Source of the DNA: Bacteroidales bacterium
GTDB lineage: Bacteria > Bacteroidota > Bacteroidia > Bacteroidales > VadinHA17
Reading direction: 5' to 3'
Length of the DNA: 51,882 bases
NCBI GenBank assembly: GCA_025358645.1
Contig: JANYIW010000338.1
Coordinates: 1-51,882, forward strand
A program made the position numbers and the translations under genes. Positions 1 through 9,460 of the stretch are shown here, piece by piece (positions within the stretch are counted from its first letter, which is position 1; every line of letters begins with the position of its first letter). The notes below the pieces were generated by a model that saw only the letters and a list, made by a program, of their open reading frames with translations, was not told the DNA's origin and ran no database searches.

Positions 1-1
1 T

Positions 2-1270
2 CTGGCGAGGACATGGGGTGGGGTGGACTTTACTAAATTCGAAGGAGGGATTTATTCATCAGAATGGTTCTGGGCCAAAATTCTGCACGTTCTTCGTCAT
101 AGTGATGCAGTTAGGGAAAATGCCTGGTCATGGGTTGAACACTGCGACTGGATACCAGCTTTACTTACAGGGAAAACAAATCCCCTTCAGCTGAAAAGAA
201 GCCGGTGTGCAGCGGGACATAAAGCAATGTGGCATGATGACTTCAATGGTTTGCCTGACGAAAAATTTCTTGCAAAACTTGATCCGATCCTTTCTGGCCT
301 TAGAGCAAGACTATTCAGCAAAACGTACACTTGTGATACTGAGGTTGGAAATCTGTCAGCCGAATGGGCAAAAAAACTCGGCCTCTCAACTGATGTGAAG
401 ATTGGCGCAGGTACTTTTGACGCACACACTGGCGCTGTAGGAGGTGAGATAAAACCATACTATCTTGTTAAAGTCATGGGAACTTCCACATGCGACATGA
501 TTGTAGCGCCAATAGGAGAAGTGGGAAATAAGCTGGTCGCTGGTATTTGCGGACAGGTTGACGGATCAATAATCCCCGGGATGATTGGTCTCGAAGCAGG
601 TCAATCAGCCTTTGGAGATATTTATGCGTGGTTTGGCCAATTATTAATGTGGCCTGTAACCAACATCATATCAGAGATGACCTGGCTGGATGAAAAATCC
701 AGAAAAAAGATCAAAGACGAAACAGGTGAAAGGATAATTGCAGAACTAAGTAAACAGGCTGAACTTCTTCCTGTTGAAGAAACATCAATAGTTGCCCTCG
801 ACTGGTTGAATGGAAGACGTACTCCGGATGCTAACCAGGCGCTTAAAGGAGCAATTACCGGACTGTCATTGGGATCTGATGCTCCAAGGATTTTTAAGGC
901 ATTGGTTGAGGCTACAGCTTTCGGTTCGAAAATGATTAACGAGCGTTTTATATCCGAAGGTATCCGTATTGACGGGGTAATAGCTATCGGAGGTGTTGCA
1001 AAAAAGAATCCTTTTGTAATGCAGGTAGTCTCAGATGTTCTTAATATGCCTATAAAAGTTGCAGCCTCGGAACAAACATGTGCCCTGGGCTCAGCAATGG
1101 CAGCATCGGTTGTAGCCGGTGTTTATAAAGACATTCCAGCTGCTCAGAAAGCGATGGGTGGAGGTTTTGAAAAGGAGTACCATCCTGACCCGGTAAAAGC
1201 AAAGAAATACGAATCTCTTTTTAGAAAATATAAAGAATTGGGCTCTCTCATTGAAAAAGGGTTCAAGTAA
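2..1270 (+). CDS. araB: Ribulokinase, 3' part (5' end outside window)
   Basis: The frame is open to the left edge, so this is the C-terminal part (about 422 residues) of a kinase usually about 530-560 residues long. The GTG at 23 should not be read as the start. Ribulokinase phosphorylates L-ribulose to L-ribulose 5-phosphate in cytoplasmic L-arabinose catabolism. FGGY-kinase features are visible: KFEGGIYSSEWFWAKILHV near the beginning, the MGTSTCDM segment, GLEAGQSAFGDIYAWFG, and the ATP-domain run AIGGVAKKNPFVMQVVSDVL followed by EQTCALGSAMAASVVAG. A 108-base gap separates it from a GH51 arabinofuranosidase, which fits a catabolic gene at the head of an arabinan locus. Isomerase and epimerase genes (araA, araD) are presumably upstream but cannot be seen. 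The family call is secure; the missing N-terminus prevents a check of the full domain. Confidence 0.9.
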   Translation: MARTWGGVDFTKFEGGIYSSEWFWAKILHVLRHSDAVRENAWSWVEHCDWIPALLTGKTNPLQLKRSRCAAGHKAMWHDDFNGLPDEKFLAKLDPILSGLRARLFSKTYTCDTEVGNLSAEWAKKLGLSTDVKIGAGTFDAHTGAVGGEIKPYYLVKVMGTSTCDMIVAPIGEVGNKLVAGICGQVDGSIIPGMIGLEAGQSAFGDIYAWFGQLLMWPVTNIISEMTWLDEKSRKKIKDETGERIIAELSKQAELLPVEETSIVALDWLNGRRTPDANQALKGAITGLSLGSDAPRIFKALVEATAFGSKMINERFISEGIRIDGVIAIGGVAKKNPFVMQVVSDVLNMPIKVAASEQTCALGSAMAASVVAGVYKDIPAAQKAMGGGFEKEYHPDPVKAKKYESLFRKYKELGSLIEKGFK

Positions 1271-1342
1271 TATTTAAAGTATGCTCCCTTAAAAATTTGC
1301 TTATGCAGTGATATTTTAATAGCTTTATATCATCCTAAAAAA

Positions 1343-1357
1343 GTGTATAACATACAC
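1343..1357. promoter_or_regulatory. Short perfect inverted repeat upstream of GH51 gene
   Basis: GTGTAT and ATACAC form perfect 6-base arms around a 3-base spacer, 22 bases before the GH51 start. Its size and place suit an operator for a sugar-responsive repressor, but no cognate regulator is in the window and I found no second copy upstream of other genes. It is too AT-rich and short to be a convincing terminator for araB. Confidence 0.3.
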
Positions 1358-1378
1358 GTAAAATAAAGAATACAGAAT

Positions 1379-3721
1379 ATGAGAAAAGCAGGATTTCTTT
1401 TTTTTGCACTTACCCTGATGTTTTCATGCAAAGGACCACAGGGTGTTAATGAACAAGGTGGCATTCCTAATCCCTCATTTGAGGTTGCTGATCTTGCTGT
1501 TGTGAGGGATTGGACTGCAGAGACTAGGGGTAGAGATGCTGTTCTGTATTACGACTATATTAGTCATAGTGGAACCAGAAGTCTTTCTATCCATTCAGAC
1601 AAACCTGCCACTGGAAGGTGGTTTACCAAAGTACTTTTTAAGCCATGGTCGAAATATAAATTTACAGGCTGGGTAAAAACCGAAAACCTTGTTGCAGCAA
1701 GAGGTAATGGGGCCGGATTCAGATTTGATGCATTCCGGATCGATTATCCAGAGCTTACAGGCACAAACGACTGGACAAAAATTGAATTCGAATTTGAAAC
1801 CGGTAATTTTGATTCATCGGTTCTCTCATGTCAGGTTAATGGCAACGGAATGGTCTCCGGGAGAGTCTGGTTTGATGACCTGTCGCTTGAACTTATTTCA
1901 ACAGAAAAGTTAAATACTTCTGTTAAAATCGACATCGCTCAGACAAAAGAACCAATGTCGGAATATATTTACGGTCAGTTCATTGAACACCTTGGCAAAT
2001 GCATTTACGGAGGTATCTGGGCTGAGATGATTGAGGACCGTAAATTCTGGTACGCTCTGGGTGAACGTGATTCACCATGGCGTGTTACAGGCAAGAATAC
2101 AGCACTTTCAATGGACAAAACTGCCCCATTTGTTGGTACCCAGACTCCAGCAATTACCATAAACAATACAGATACAGTATCACTTGTACAGAATGGCCTG
2201 GGATTAAAAGCAAATCTTGACTATAACGGAAGGATAATACTGAAAGCCACCCCTGGAATTACTTCTGTCGAAGTACAACTTACAGGTGGAAATTCTAATG
2301 AAACAGTTACACTGAATCAGCTGAATTGGGAATACAAAACATATCCTCTTACTTTCAAATCAAAGGATCCAACTCAAAACGCGACACTCAGAATAACCCC
2401 GAAAGGTAACGGAAAAGTATGGATCGGAACAATCAGTCTTATGCCTTCCGACAATATTGATGGGTTCCGTTCAGATGTTATTGCTCTGCTTCGTGAATTG
2501 AATTCTCCGGTATACCGTTGGCCAGGTGGAAATTTTGTTAGTGGTTATAACTGGAAAGATGGCCTCGGTGACCCGGATAAAAGACCTCCGCGAAAAAATC
2601 CGGCATGGCAGGGTGTGGAGCATAACGATGTGGGAATCCATGAATTTATGACCTTTTGTAAACTGCTTAATACTGAGCCATATATTGCCGTTAATGCAGG
2701 GCTTGGAGATTCTCAGCAGGCAAGACAGGAAGTTGAATATACTAATGGTAGTGCTGAAACAACAATGGGTAAACTCAGGGCCGCAAATGGCCATGCCGAA
2801 CCCTGGAAAGTTAAATGGTGGTCAATTGGTAATGAAATGTATGGTGACTGGCAGCTTGGGCACATGACTACAGATCAGTTTACAGCAAAACATAACGCCT
2901 TCGCAGCCTCAATGCGATCTGTTGATCCCGATATTAAACTAATCGCTGTCGGGGATTTAGGCGATTGGGATCGAATGGTTTTGGCAAACTGTTCAGGAAG
3001 CATGGACATGATAAGCGAACACTTTTATCGTCAAGACTGGCATGGTGGAGGACTCATGACACACGTAAAACAGATTCCTGATGCTATAAGGGAAAAGGCT
3101 GACGCTCACCGACTTTATAGAAAAGAAATCCCTGCTTTGAAGGGAAAAGATATTCGTATTTGCATGGATGAATGGAACTATTGGTACGGCCCACATATCT
3201 ACGGAGAACTTGGAACAAGATATTTTATGCGCGATGCGCTTGGCATAGCTGCCGGTTTAAATGAATTTTCGAGGCAAAGTGATATAATCTTTATGGCCAA
3301 TTATGCCCAGACTGTAAATGTCATCGGATGTATTAAGACTAACACTGTTAGCTCAGTTCTGGACGCTACAGGTCAGGTTCTGAAGCTTTACAGGCAGGTT
3401 TTTGGCACCATTCCGGTTACTTTGTCAGGTGAGCTCAGACCTCTGGATATTGCTGCAACACTTAACGAAACAAAGGATAAACTTTCAATATCTGTAATCA
3501 ATCCGACCGATAGTGAGATAAAGTTGCCAGTGGAACTTCTTAATGGCAAACAATTCGGACAAGGAGAGCTCTGGCAGGTAACGGCTCCCGATGATATGGC
3601 ATATAATGAACCCGGGCAACCTGAAAAAGTTAAAATTATAGGACCTGTTACCGTCTCAGCAGGATCGCCACTTATTGTAAAACCTGGCAGTATTAATATA
3701 TTTGTTTTTAGTATAAAATAA
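1379..3721 (+). CDS. GH51 alpha-L-arabinofuranosidase, multidomain lipoprotein
   Basis: Predicted to cleave terminal alpha-L-arabinofuranosyl groups from arabinan or arabinoxylan side chains. The protein (780 residues) starts with a lipoprotein signal (FALTLMFSC, Cys17), so it is exported and membrane-anchored. Residues about 28-175 look like a CBM4/9-type beta-sandwich (PNPSFEV at the front, VWFDDLSLE at the end). The catalytic domain opens with YGQFIEHLGKCIYGGIWAEM and is interrupted at about 230-355 by another beta-rich segment before YRWPGGNFVSGYNWKDG. Glu486 in SIGNEMYG is the expected acid/base and Glu598 in CMDEWNYW the expected nucleophile. A C-terminal beta-sandwich follows. It lies 40 bases before a GH127 gene and is probably co-transcribed with it. 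The family is clear; the exact linkage is inferred. Confidence 0.92.
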   Translation: MRKAGFLFFALTLMFSCKGPQGVNEQGGIPNPSFEVADLAVVRDWTAETRGRDAVLYYDYISHSGTRSLSIHSDKPATGRWFTKVLFKPWSKYKFTGWVKTENLVAARGNGAGFRFDAFRIDYPELTGTNDWTKIEFEFETGNFDSSVLSCQVNGNGMVSGRVWFDDLSLELISTEKLNTSVKIDIAQTKEPMSEYIYGQFIEHLGKCIYGGIWAEMIEDRKFWYALGERDSPWRVTGKNTALSMDKTAPFVGTQTPAITINNTDTVSLVQNGLGLKANLDYNGRIILKATPGITSVEVQLTGGNSNETVTLNQLNWEYKTYPLTFKSKDPTQNATLRITPKGNGKVWIGTISLMPSDNIDGFRSDVIALLRELNSPVYRWPGGNFVSGYNWKDGLGDPDKRPPRKNPAWQGVEHNDVGIHEFMTFCKLLNTEPYIAVNAGLGDSQQARQEVEYTNGSAETTMGKLRAANGHAEPWKVKWWSIGNEMYGDWQLGHMTTDQFTAKHNAFAASMRSVDPDIKLIAVGDLGDWDRMVLANCSGSMDMISEHFYRQDWHGGGLMTHVKQIPDAIREKADAHRLYRKEIPALKGKDIRICMDEWNYWYGPHIYGELGTRYFMRDALGIAAGLNEFSRQSDIIFMANYAQTVNVIGCIKTNTVSSVLDATGQVLKLYRQVFGTIPVTLSGELRPLDIAATLNETKDKLSISVINPTDSEIKLPVELLNGKQFGQGELWQVTAPDDMAYNEPGQPEKVKIIGPVTVSAGSPLIVKPGSINIFVFSIK

Positions 3722-3761
3722 TTATTATCAGTCGAATATAACTTAGTAAATCAATAACGAA

Positions 3762-6491
3762 ATGAAAAAAAACAGAAATTTTTTCTTTCCGCTTCTGGCT
3801 ATTTTTGGGATGGTGTTGATGCTCCCTGGTTATGGACAGAATGTTAAGACCGGGAAAGCCAATATTGCTGTTCTCGCAAAGGTTTCAGGTTCAGGACAGG
3901 GTGGGGGACAGGCTGCCTCACTGAATGATGAACTTACTCCCAATACCGTACCTGACCAAATGCGTCAGCGGGCTGCAAATCCAAATGCTAACCAAAACCA
4001 AAACCAAAACAGAAGACCACAACGGCTTGCCGCACAATGGTATCAATACGACTGGATAAATCAGGTAACAATTGATGAGGTTCAGATCTTTTGGTACAAC
4101 TATGACAACCTTGTAAAATTTCCGCAAGCTTACAGACTTAAGTATTGGAATGGAAATGAATATGTACCTGTAAAGAATTGTGTTGGTTTGCAGTTAACCA
4201 ACAACCAATATAACTCTACAACGTTCGATGAGGTTACAACGACCAGGCTGAGACTTGATGTTGACTCAGTAGAGCGTTTCGCATCAACTATTCTCGAATG
4301 GAAAGTTTTGAAAACAATAAATTCTCCTGAGATTGCTCCGGTTATTACTGCAGGAGGCGATCGAGATGTAATGGTTGGTGGTAAAACTTATCTTACCGCT
4401 GATATCAAATCTGTCGATCCTCTCAAAAATACTATATGGAGTGCTACAGGACCTGGTAAAGTTGTTTTTGTCGATCCGACGGTTTTAAAAACTACTGCCA
4501 CATTTACAGTTCCCGGTGATTATGTACTTACACTCTCATCGCAGGGCGGTGATATGAAATCATCTTCCTCACTGAACGCCAAAGTTCATTTTCCTCCAAA
4601 AGACAAGAGACTTGATGTTGTTTATACAAAAAAGTATAAAATAGACAGTCCTCTCTGGAATAATCGTGCTAAAGCGCTTATTACAAGCTGGATACCATAT
4701 TGTGTAAATCAGATAGAACGTACAGACCTTACTTTAGGTGAAGGTGGCCTGGACAATTTCATAGAAGCTGCTAAAGCTCTTCGCGGTGAACCTCACGGAA
4801 AACATAAGGGGTATGTGTTCTCAAATGCTTGGGTTCATCAGACGGTTGAGTCAATGTGTATTGCCCTAATGGTTGATCCACAGGGAGACCCTGAAATTAT
4901 TGCTGCTCAGGAGAAAATGAAAGTTACGCTTGAAAAGTGGATTCCGATCATTATTGCTGCTCAGGAACCAGACGGATATCTCCAGACTGCGTTTACACTA
5001 CGCGATACTACTCGTTGGAAAGGAAGATGGACTCCATACGCCCGTGGTAATCACGAAGGATATGTAGCAGGTTATTTTATTGAATCAGCTATAAATCATT
5101 ACACCCTTACTGAAGGAAAAGATAAAAGACTATATAATGCAGCTAAGAAACTGGCTGATTGCTGGGTGGCAAATATCGGTACCGGCCCGGGGAAGAAAGT
5201 CTGGTTTGACGGACATCAGGAAATGGAACAGGCATTGGTTCGTTTTGGCCGTTTTGTAAATGATATGGAAGGCAACGGAAGAGGAACCAGCTACACAACA
5301 CTTGCAAAATTTCTGCTCGACAGCCGTACAGGTGGAAGTGAGTATGATCAGAGCCAGGTTCCTGTTCAGGAACAATATGAAGCTGTAGGTCATGCAGTAC
5401 GTGCAGTTTACACTTATTCAGGTATGGCAGATGTTGCAGCTGAAACAGGTGATATTGATTATCAGAGTGCTGTTATGTCACTTTGGAACAACATGGTTAA
5501 CAAAAAATATTATGTTACCGGTGGTGTTGGAAGTGGAGAAACCTCAGAAGGATTCGGACCTAATTATTCGCTCCGTAATAATGCATATTGTGAATCATGC
5601 TCAACTTGCGGTCTCATTTTCTTCCAATATAAAATGAATATTGCTTACCACGACGCGAAGTATGCTGACCTCTATGAGGAATCAATGTACAATGCACTTC
5701 TTGGCTCAATTGATTATGAAGGGAAACATTTTTATTACACAAATCCTCTTTCTACAGGAGCTCCCCGCGATGCATGGCACGTTTGTCCTTGCTGCGTCGG
5801 CAATATCCCGCGTACATTGCTTATGATACCAACATGGACTTATGTAAAAGGCGACGATGGCATCTATGTAAACATGTATATCGGAAGTACAATTAATGTA
5901 GAGAGAGTTGTTGGAACGGATGTTGAAATGATACAGAAGACTGATTATCCCTGGAAAGGCGATGTTTCAATAACTGTAAATCCAAAACAGGCGAAGAAAT
6001 TTACTGTATATGTTCGCGTTCCGAATCGTAAAACCAGTGAACTTTATACATCTGTTCCGGCAGTTAATAAGCTTAATACATTGTCAGTAAATGGTAAGAC
6101 TGTTTCAATGAAAACTGTTAATGGCTATATTGCCATTACCCGCGACTGGAAAAAGGGTGACAAAATAGAACTGGTTATCCCAATGGAGATCCAGAAGATC
6201 ACAGCTGATGAAAACATTGAGGCCGACAGAGGTCGTGTTGCACTCCGTTACGGGCCTATGATCTATAACGTAGAAAAAGCTGACGGACAGGATATTAATA
6301 AGTCAATCGGCATAAGCCCCCTGATGCTCGAATGGCGACCCGATATGTTCAAAGGCACCATGACAATAAAAGGTTTATGGGCTGATGGAACACCTCTTGT
6401 AGCTATTCCGAACTATTTAAGGACAAATCGTCTGGGAACACCTGCTCCAGGTGACAGGACACCGGCTTCAATAATCTGGATTAAAAAATAA
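3762..6491 (+). CDS. GH127 beta-L-arabinofuranosidase with N-terminal accessory domains
   Basis: GH127 enzymes remove beta-L-arabinofuranose using a zinc-bound cysteine. The 909-residue protein has a cleavable signal peptide (ending near GYGQ), an Asn/Gln-rich stretch at about 65-80 (NANQNQNQN), an F5/8C-like sandwich (about 85-190), a PKD/Ig-like domain (about 195-280, starting VITAGGDRDVMVGG) and then the (alpha/alpha)6 catalytic domain. Glu611 and Cys613 (CESC) and Cys677-Cys678 (CPCC) correspond to the Glu/Cys/Cys/Cys zinc site of the characterised enzyme HypBA1, with Cys677 the probable nucleophile. EAVGHAVRAVYTYSGMADV is a strong family motif. The accessory sandwich sits at the N-terminus here, whereas a related one ends the second GH127 at 21889. 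An intrinsic terminator follows. The family call is firm; substrate specificity is inferred. Confidence 0.9.
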   Translation: MKKNRNFFFPLLAIFGMVLMLPGYGQNVKTGKANIAVLAKVSGSGQGGGQAASLNDELTPNTVPDQMRQRAANPNANQNQNQNRRPQRLAAQWYQYDWINQVTIDEVQIFWYNYDNLVKFPQAYRLKYWNGNEYVPVKNCVGLQLTNNQYNSTTFDEVTTTRLRLDVDSVERFASTILEWKVLKTINSPEIAPVITAGGDRDVMVGGKTYLTADIKSVDPLKNTIWSATGPGKVVFVDPTVLKTTATFTVPGDYVLTLSSQGGDMKSSSSLNAKVHFPPKDKRLDVVYTKKYKIDSPLWNNRAKALITSWIPYCVNQIERTDLTLGEGGLDNFIEAAKALRGEPHGKHKGYVFSNAWVHQTVESMCIALMVDPQGDPEIIAAQEKMKVTLEKWIPIIIAAQEPDGYLQTAFTLRDTTRWKGRWTPYARGNHEGYVAGYFIESAINHYTLTEGKDKRLYNAAKKLADCWVANIGTGPGKKVWFDGHQEMEQALVRFGRFVNDMEGNGRGTSYTTLAKFLLDSRTGGSEYDQSQVPVQEQYEAVGHAVRAVYTYSGMADVAAETGDIDYQSAVMSLWNNMVNKKYYVTGGVGSGETSEGFGPNYSLRNNAYCESCSTCGLIFFQYKMNIAYHDAKYADLYEESMYNALLGSIDYEGKHFYYTNPLSTGAPRDAWHVCPCCVGNIPRTLLMIPTWTYVKGDDGIYVNMYIGSTINVERVVGTDVEMIQKTDYPWKGDVSITVNPKQAKKFTVYVRVPNRKTSELYTSVPAVNKLNTLSVNGKTVSMKTVNGYIAITRDWKKGDKIELVIPMEIQKITADENIEADRGRVALRYGPMIYNVEKADGQDINKSIGISPLMLEWRPDMFKGTMTIKGLWADGTPLVAIPNYLRTNRLGTPAPGDRTPASIIWIKK

Positions 6492-6492
6492 A

Positions 6493-6540
6493 ACTAACTA
6501 AAGTTAGTAAAAGGCGACCTCTTCAAGGGTCGCCTTATAA
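6493..6540 (+). terminator. Intrinsic terminator after GH127 gene
   Basis: AAGGCGACC (6511-6519) and GGTCGCCTT (6528-6536) form a perfect 9-bp stem with an 8-base loop and a short AT-rich tail. Directly before it lies a second small palindrome, ACTAACT-AA-AGTTAGT (6493-6508). The pair lies two bases past the GH127 stop codon and likely ends the araB-GH51-GH127 transcript. Confidence 0.75.
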
Positions 6541-6560
6541 TTTTATTAATAACCCTAATC

Positions 6561-9329
6561 ATGACTTCAGAAAATTCTTCAAGAACAATCCTTTCCTTAT
6601 GTCTTGCTACAGGCATGTTGGTCACATCCTCCTTGATTTTCGGGCAGACTCATCCCAGAACACAGATTCTCGAAAATGGAAAGATACGTGCAACCGTTTC
6701 TTCCAAAGGGATTACATCTCTGACCTCTCCCGGCGATAAATTTCAGGCCGACATTATCAACCCACGCACTCCATGGGGAAGGGTGAAACTGGTTTATAAG
6801 TCAGGTAACGGAGACTGGAAGGAGATGACGGATACTGCCAAAACCATCAAATCAATGACCCCATCATCAGTTGTTCTTGCTTCTGCTGAAAAGGGAAACC
6901 CTGTAAATTTCAGTCAGTACTTTACACTTAACAGCAAGGGTATCGACTTTGATATTACAGTAAATAACAGAGGCCATACTTCGCTGGAAATAGGGGACCT
7001 TGCAATAACCCTCCCGTGGAGAACCCCTTCCGGCGAAAATGCTGAAAATATTTTTGAGAAGTGCTTTACCAAGCACCACTACATTTCAGGGAACGGATCA
7101 TTTATCTTCTTCACAAAACCATCAGGTGATCCACCTTTCATAATGGTACTTCCGAAAAAAGGAACCAAACTTGAATATTTCGATGATGCAGGGGAGTATA
7201 AAGTTTATATTCACTCATTTGTTGCAGGTAATGCAATAAAGAGTGGCACATGGCGTCAGGAATACACTAACCTGATGTTAAACCCTGCCACCGGCAAACC
7301 TTCTGTAACCTATGGTTTTAAACTCCTATGGGCAGATAGCTTTGACGATATGAGACAAATCCTTTATGATGAAGGATTATTTGATATCAGGTTGATACCA
7401 GGAATGACAATCCCCACGGATCTCACCGCGAAGTTCTCTCTCCACACAAAAAATAAAATCGATTCTATAGTACCGGAGTTCAAAAGCAAGACAACTCTGA
7501 AATTCCTCAGTGAAAAACAACCCGGTCATTTTGTATATGAAGTTGGCTTTAAGAAACTGGGAGAGAACATGCTTACAGTATATTACGGAAAGGGAGAAAA
7601 GACATATCTTGAGTTCTTCTCAACCGAGCCTCTCGAAACACTCATTAAAAAACGTAGTTCATTTATTGTGAACAGCACTCAGCATCTTGATACAACTAAG
7701 TGGTATAAAGGACTTTATTCGGCCTATGATATGAAAAATGGCGTTTTAAGGGGACCGGATAACACCGACGGTTTCGATGGTTGGTGGGGTTATGTTCTTG
7801 CAAGCGACGACCCCGGCCTCTGTAAAGCGCCTTATGTAGCAGCCAAAAACGTATATTTCCCGGATGATAAGGAGATTGCTTCAGTTGAATATTATCTGAA
7901 GGAATTTGTTTGGAATGGTCTTCAGAGAACTGATAAAGATGTCCCATATCCTTATGGTATATATGGCGTGCCAAACTGGAAGGAAGCCCGCGACCCTGTT
8001 GCCAGAGCAAAGATAAGCAATACCAACCTTGATAAGATGCACATCTGGCGTTCTTATGATTATCCGCATATTGTTATGCTCTATTACCACATGTATGAGA
8101 TAGCGAAAATGTATCCCGATAAGGTACATTATCTCGATGCAAAAGGTTATCTCGAACGTGCTTATCAGACAGCAAGAGCATATTTCATCTATCCGTATGA
8201 GATTCTTCCATGGTATGAAACATACAAATGGGGATGCTATAATGAACTTGTTATTGAAAGGCTAATTGCTGACCTTACTTCGGAAGGAAGAATAAAAGAG
8301 TCTGATTGGCTCAGAGGTGAATATGAGAAGAAAGTAAAGTATTTTGTATATGATGATAAATATCCCTTCAGGTCGGAATATGCAATCGACCGGACAGCTT
8401 TTGAATCATCTTATGCTTTTGCAAAATATGGTACTCTGAATGAGATGAAACCTGACCATAACCTGTGGTATAACAAGAATGACAGCGTGTGGATGTCACA
8501 CCCGGTTGTCAAAAAAGAAGATTCAAGGAAATTTATGGACAAGCAGAATTCAGCGGGTCTGGCAGTAAGAGGTTGGCTTGAAACAAGTTACTACCAGCTG
8601 GGTGCTGATAACAGCATGAGCTATATGGCTAGAATGGGAGGATGGTCGATACTCGATTATGGCATCAACTTCGCTGAAAAACCTAACGACTGGCTTCAGC
8701 TCGGATATGCATCATACCTCTGTTCATTCTCACTCATGAATACCGGTACACCTGAATCAAACTATGGTTTCTGGTTCCCCGGTAAACAAAATGATGGCGC
8801 AATGGGATGGGCATTCATGGAAGCAAAACACGGAAACGCCTGGATCAGAAAAGAGATGGACCGCGGAGCCTGGATTTATGACGGCGAAGCCGACCTTGGC
8901 AATGGAGCAATATTCAGAATGGCCCAGTCAATCCTTAACTACGATCCGGTATTCGGATGGATAGCTTACGGAGGAACATTCAGACAAACAAATTCTGGTT
9001 TTTCAATCTTGCCAAAAGACGGAGTGAGGAACAGGTTTTCAATAGTTGCAGATAATCAGCGAATTACAATTACACTGAACAGAGATGGTTTCGCTAAAGA
9101 GAAGGAGATTATTGTTTCAAAAAACCTTAGGGCAATCTCTATGCCGATTGAAAACAGATCAGGTAATGAACATATCACCTCGGTGGAAATAGAAAATCAT
9201 ACAGGTAAAAAGGTTTCCTTAAAACTTGATAGTAAACAACAAGAAATGAAATGCTCAGCCGGTGGCATTACAACGTTTGATATCAGGATAACCGGTAGCG
9301 GACACAAAATTGAACTCCTTACCGATTAA
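6561..9329 (+). CDS. Secreted DUF5695-like protein, putative glycosidase
   Basis: This 922-residue exported protein has a signal peptide ending near SLIFGQ. An N-terminal beta-rich part (about 30-370) starts with ENGKIRATVSSKGITSLTSP. A helix-rich part (about 390-770) has many aromatic and acidic residues, including NTDGFDGWWGYVLASDDPG, HIWRSYDYPHIVMLYYHMY and YNYGFWFPG-like patches (actual ESNYGFWFPGKQNDG). A C-terminal beta-sandwich follows. The plan, beta-sandwich plus alpha-toroid plus beta-sandwich, is that of several polysaccharide-active families. I match it from memory to DUF5695, common near arabinan and pectin loci in Bacteroidota, with no function I can state securely. It has its own terminator-separated position between GH127 and the SusC/D pair. 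A role in processing arabinose-rich oligosaccharides is inference from context only. Confidence 0.6.
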   Translation: MTSENSSRTILSLCLATGMLVTSSLIFGQTHPRTQILENGKIRATVSSKGITSLTSPGDKFQADIINPRTPWGRVKLVYKSGNGDWKEMTDTAKTIKSMTPSSVVLASAEKGNPVNFSQYFTLNSKGIDFDITVNNRGHTSLEIGDLAITLPWRTPSGENAENIFEKCFTKHHYISGNGSFIFFTKPSGDPPFIMVLPKKGTKLEYFDDAGEYKVYIHSFVAGNAIKSGTWRQEYTNLMLNPATGKPSVTYGFKLLWADSFDDMRQILYDEGLFDIRLIPGMTIPTDLTAKFSLHTKNKIDSIVPEFKSKTTLKFLSEKQPGHFVYEVGFKKLGENMLTVYYGKGEKTYLEFFSTEPLETLIKKRSSFIVNSTQHLDTTKWYKGLYSAYDMKNGVLRGPDNTDGFDGWWGYVLASDDPGLCKAPYVAAKNVYFPDDKEIASVEYYLKEFVWNGLQRTDKDVPYPYGIYGVPNWKEARDPVARAKISNTNLDKMHIWRSYDYPHIVMLYYHMYEIAKMYPDKVHYLDAKGYLERAYQTARAYFIYPYEILPWYETYKWGCYNELVIERLIADLTSEGRIKESDWLRGEYEKKVKYFVYDDKYPFRSEYAIDRTAFESSYAFAKYGTLNEMKPDHNLWYNKNDSVWMSHPVVKKEDSRKFMDKQNSAGLAVRGWLETSYYQLGADNSMSYMARMGGWSILDYGINFAEKPNDWLQLGYASYLCSFSLMNTGTPESNYGFWFPGKQNDGAMGWAFMEAKHGNAWIRKEMDRGAWIYDGEADLGNGAIFRMAQSILNYDPVFGWIAYGGTFRQTNSGFSILPKDGVRNRFSIVADNQRITITLNRDGFAKEKEIIVSKNLRAISMPIENRSGNEHITSVEIENHTGKKVSLKLDSKQQEMKCSAGGITTFDIRITGSGHKIELLTD

Positions 9330-9349
9330 TATGAAAGGTGGTAGTAGTC

Positions 9350-9460
9350 TCAGAAGGCTGCTATCACTTTTTTACCATCGTATGTTCTTTTCCATGAAGA
9401 TTCGGTGTCTCCCGACCAAACCCATCCGCCCCATTTTGCTATTCCCCTAATGCTTGTAAC
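9350..9460 (-). pseudogene. C-terminal gene remnant with GH31-like motif
   Basis: On the minus strand a 36-codon stretch ending in TGA reads GIAKWGGWVWSGDTESSW and then finishes with KKVIAAF. Its Trp/Gly composition is typical of a glycosidase rather than chance translation. The WSGDTESSW patch resembles the acid/base region of GH31 enzymes, although in GH31 that region is not C-terminal. No start codon or upstream domain is present, since the sequence beyond 9460 becomes AT-rich non-coding DNA. It is probably the tail of a deleted gene; the family is uncertain. Confidence 0.35.

Noticed and set aside
23-25. GTG as the start of the ribulokinase gene
   Set aside because: The frame is open to the window edge and the family's N-terminal domain is missing, so the gene starts outside.
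7696-8129. Two overlapping minus-strand frames of 104 and 82 codons
   Set aside because: Both are antisense to the DUF5695-like gene and have no motifs.
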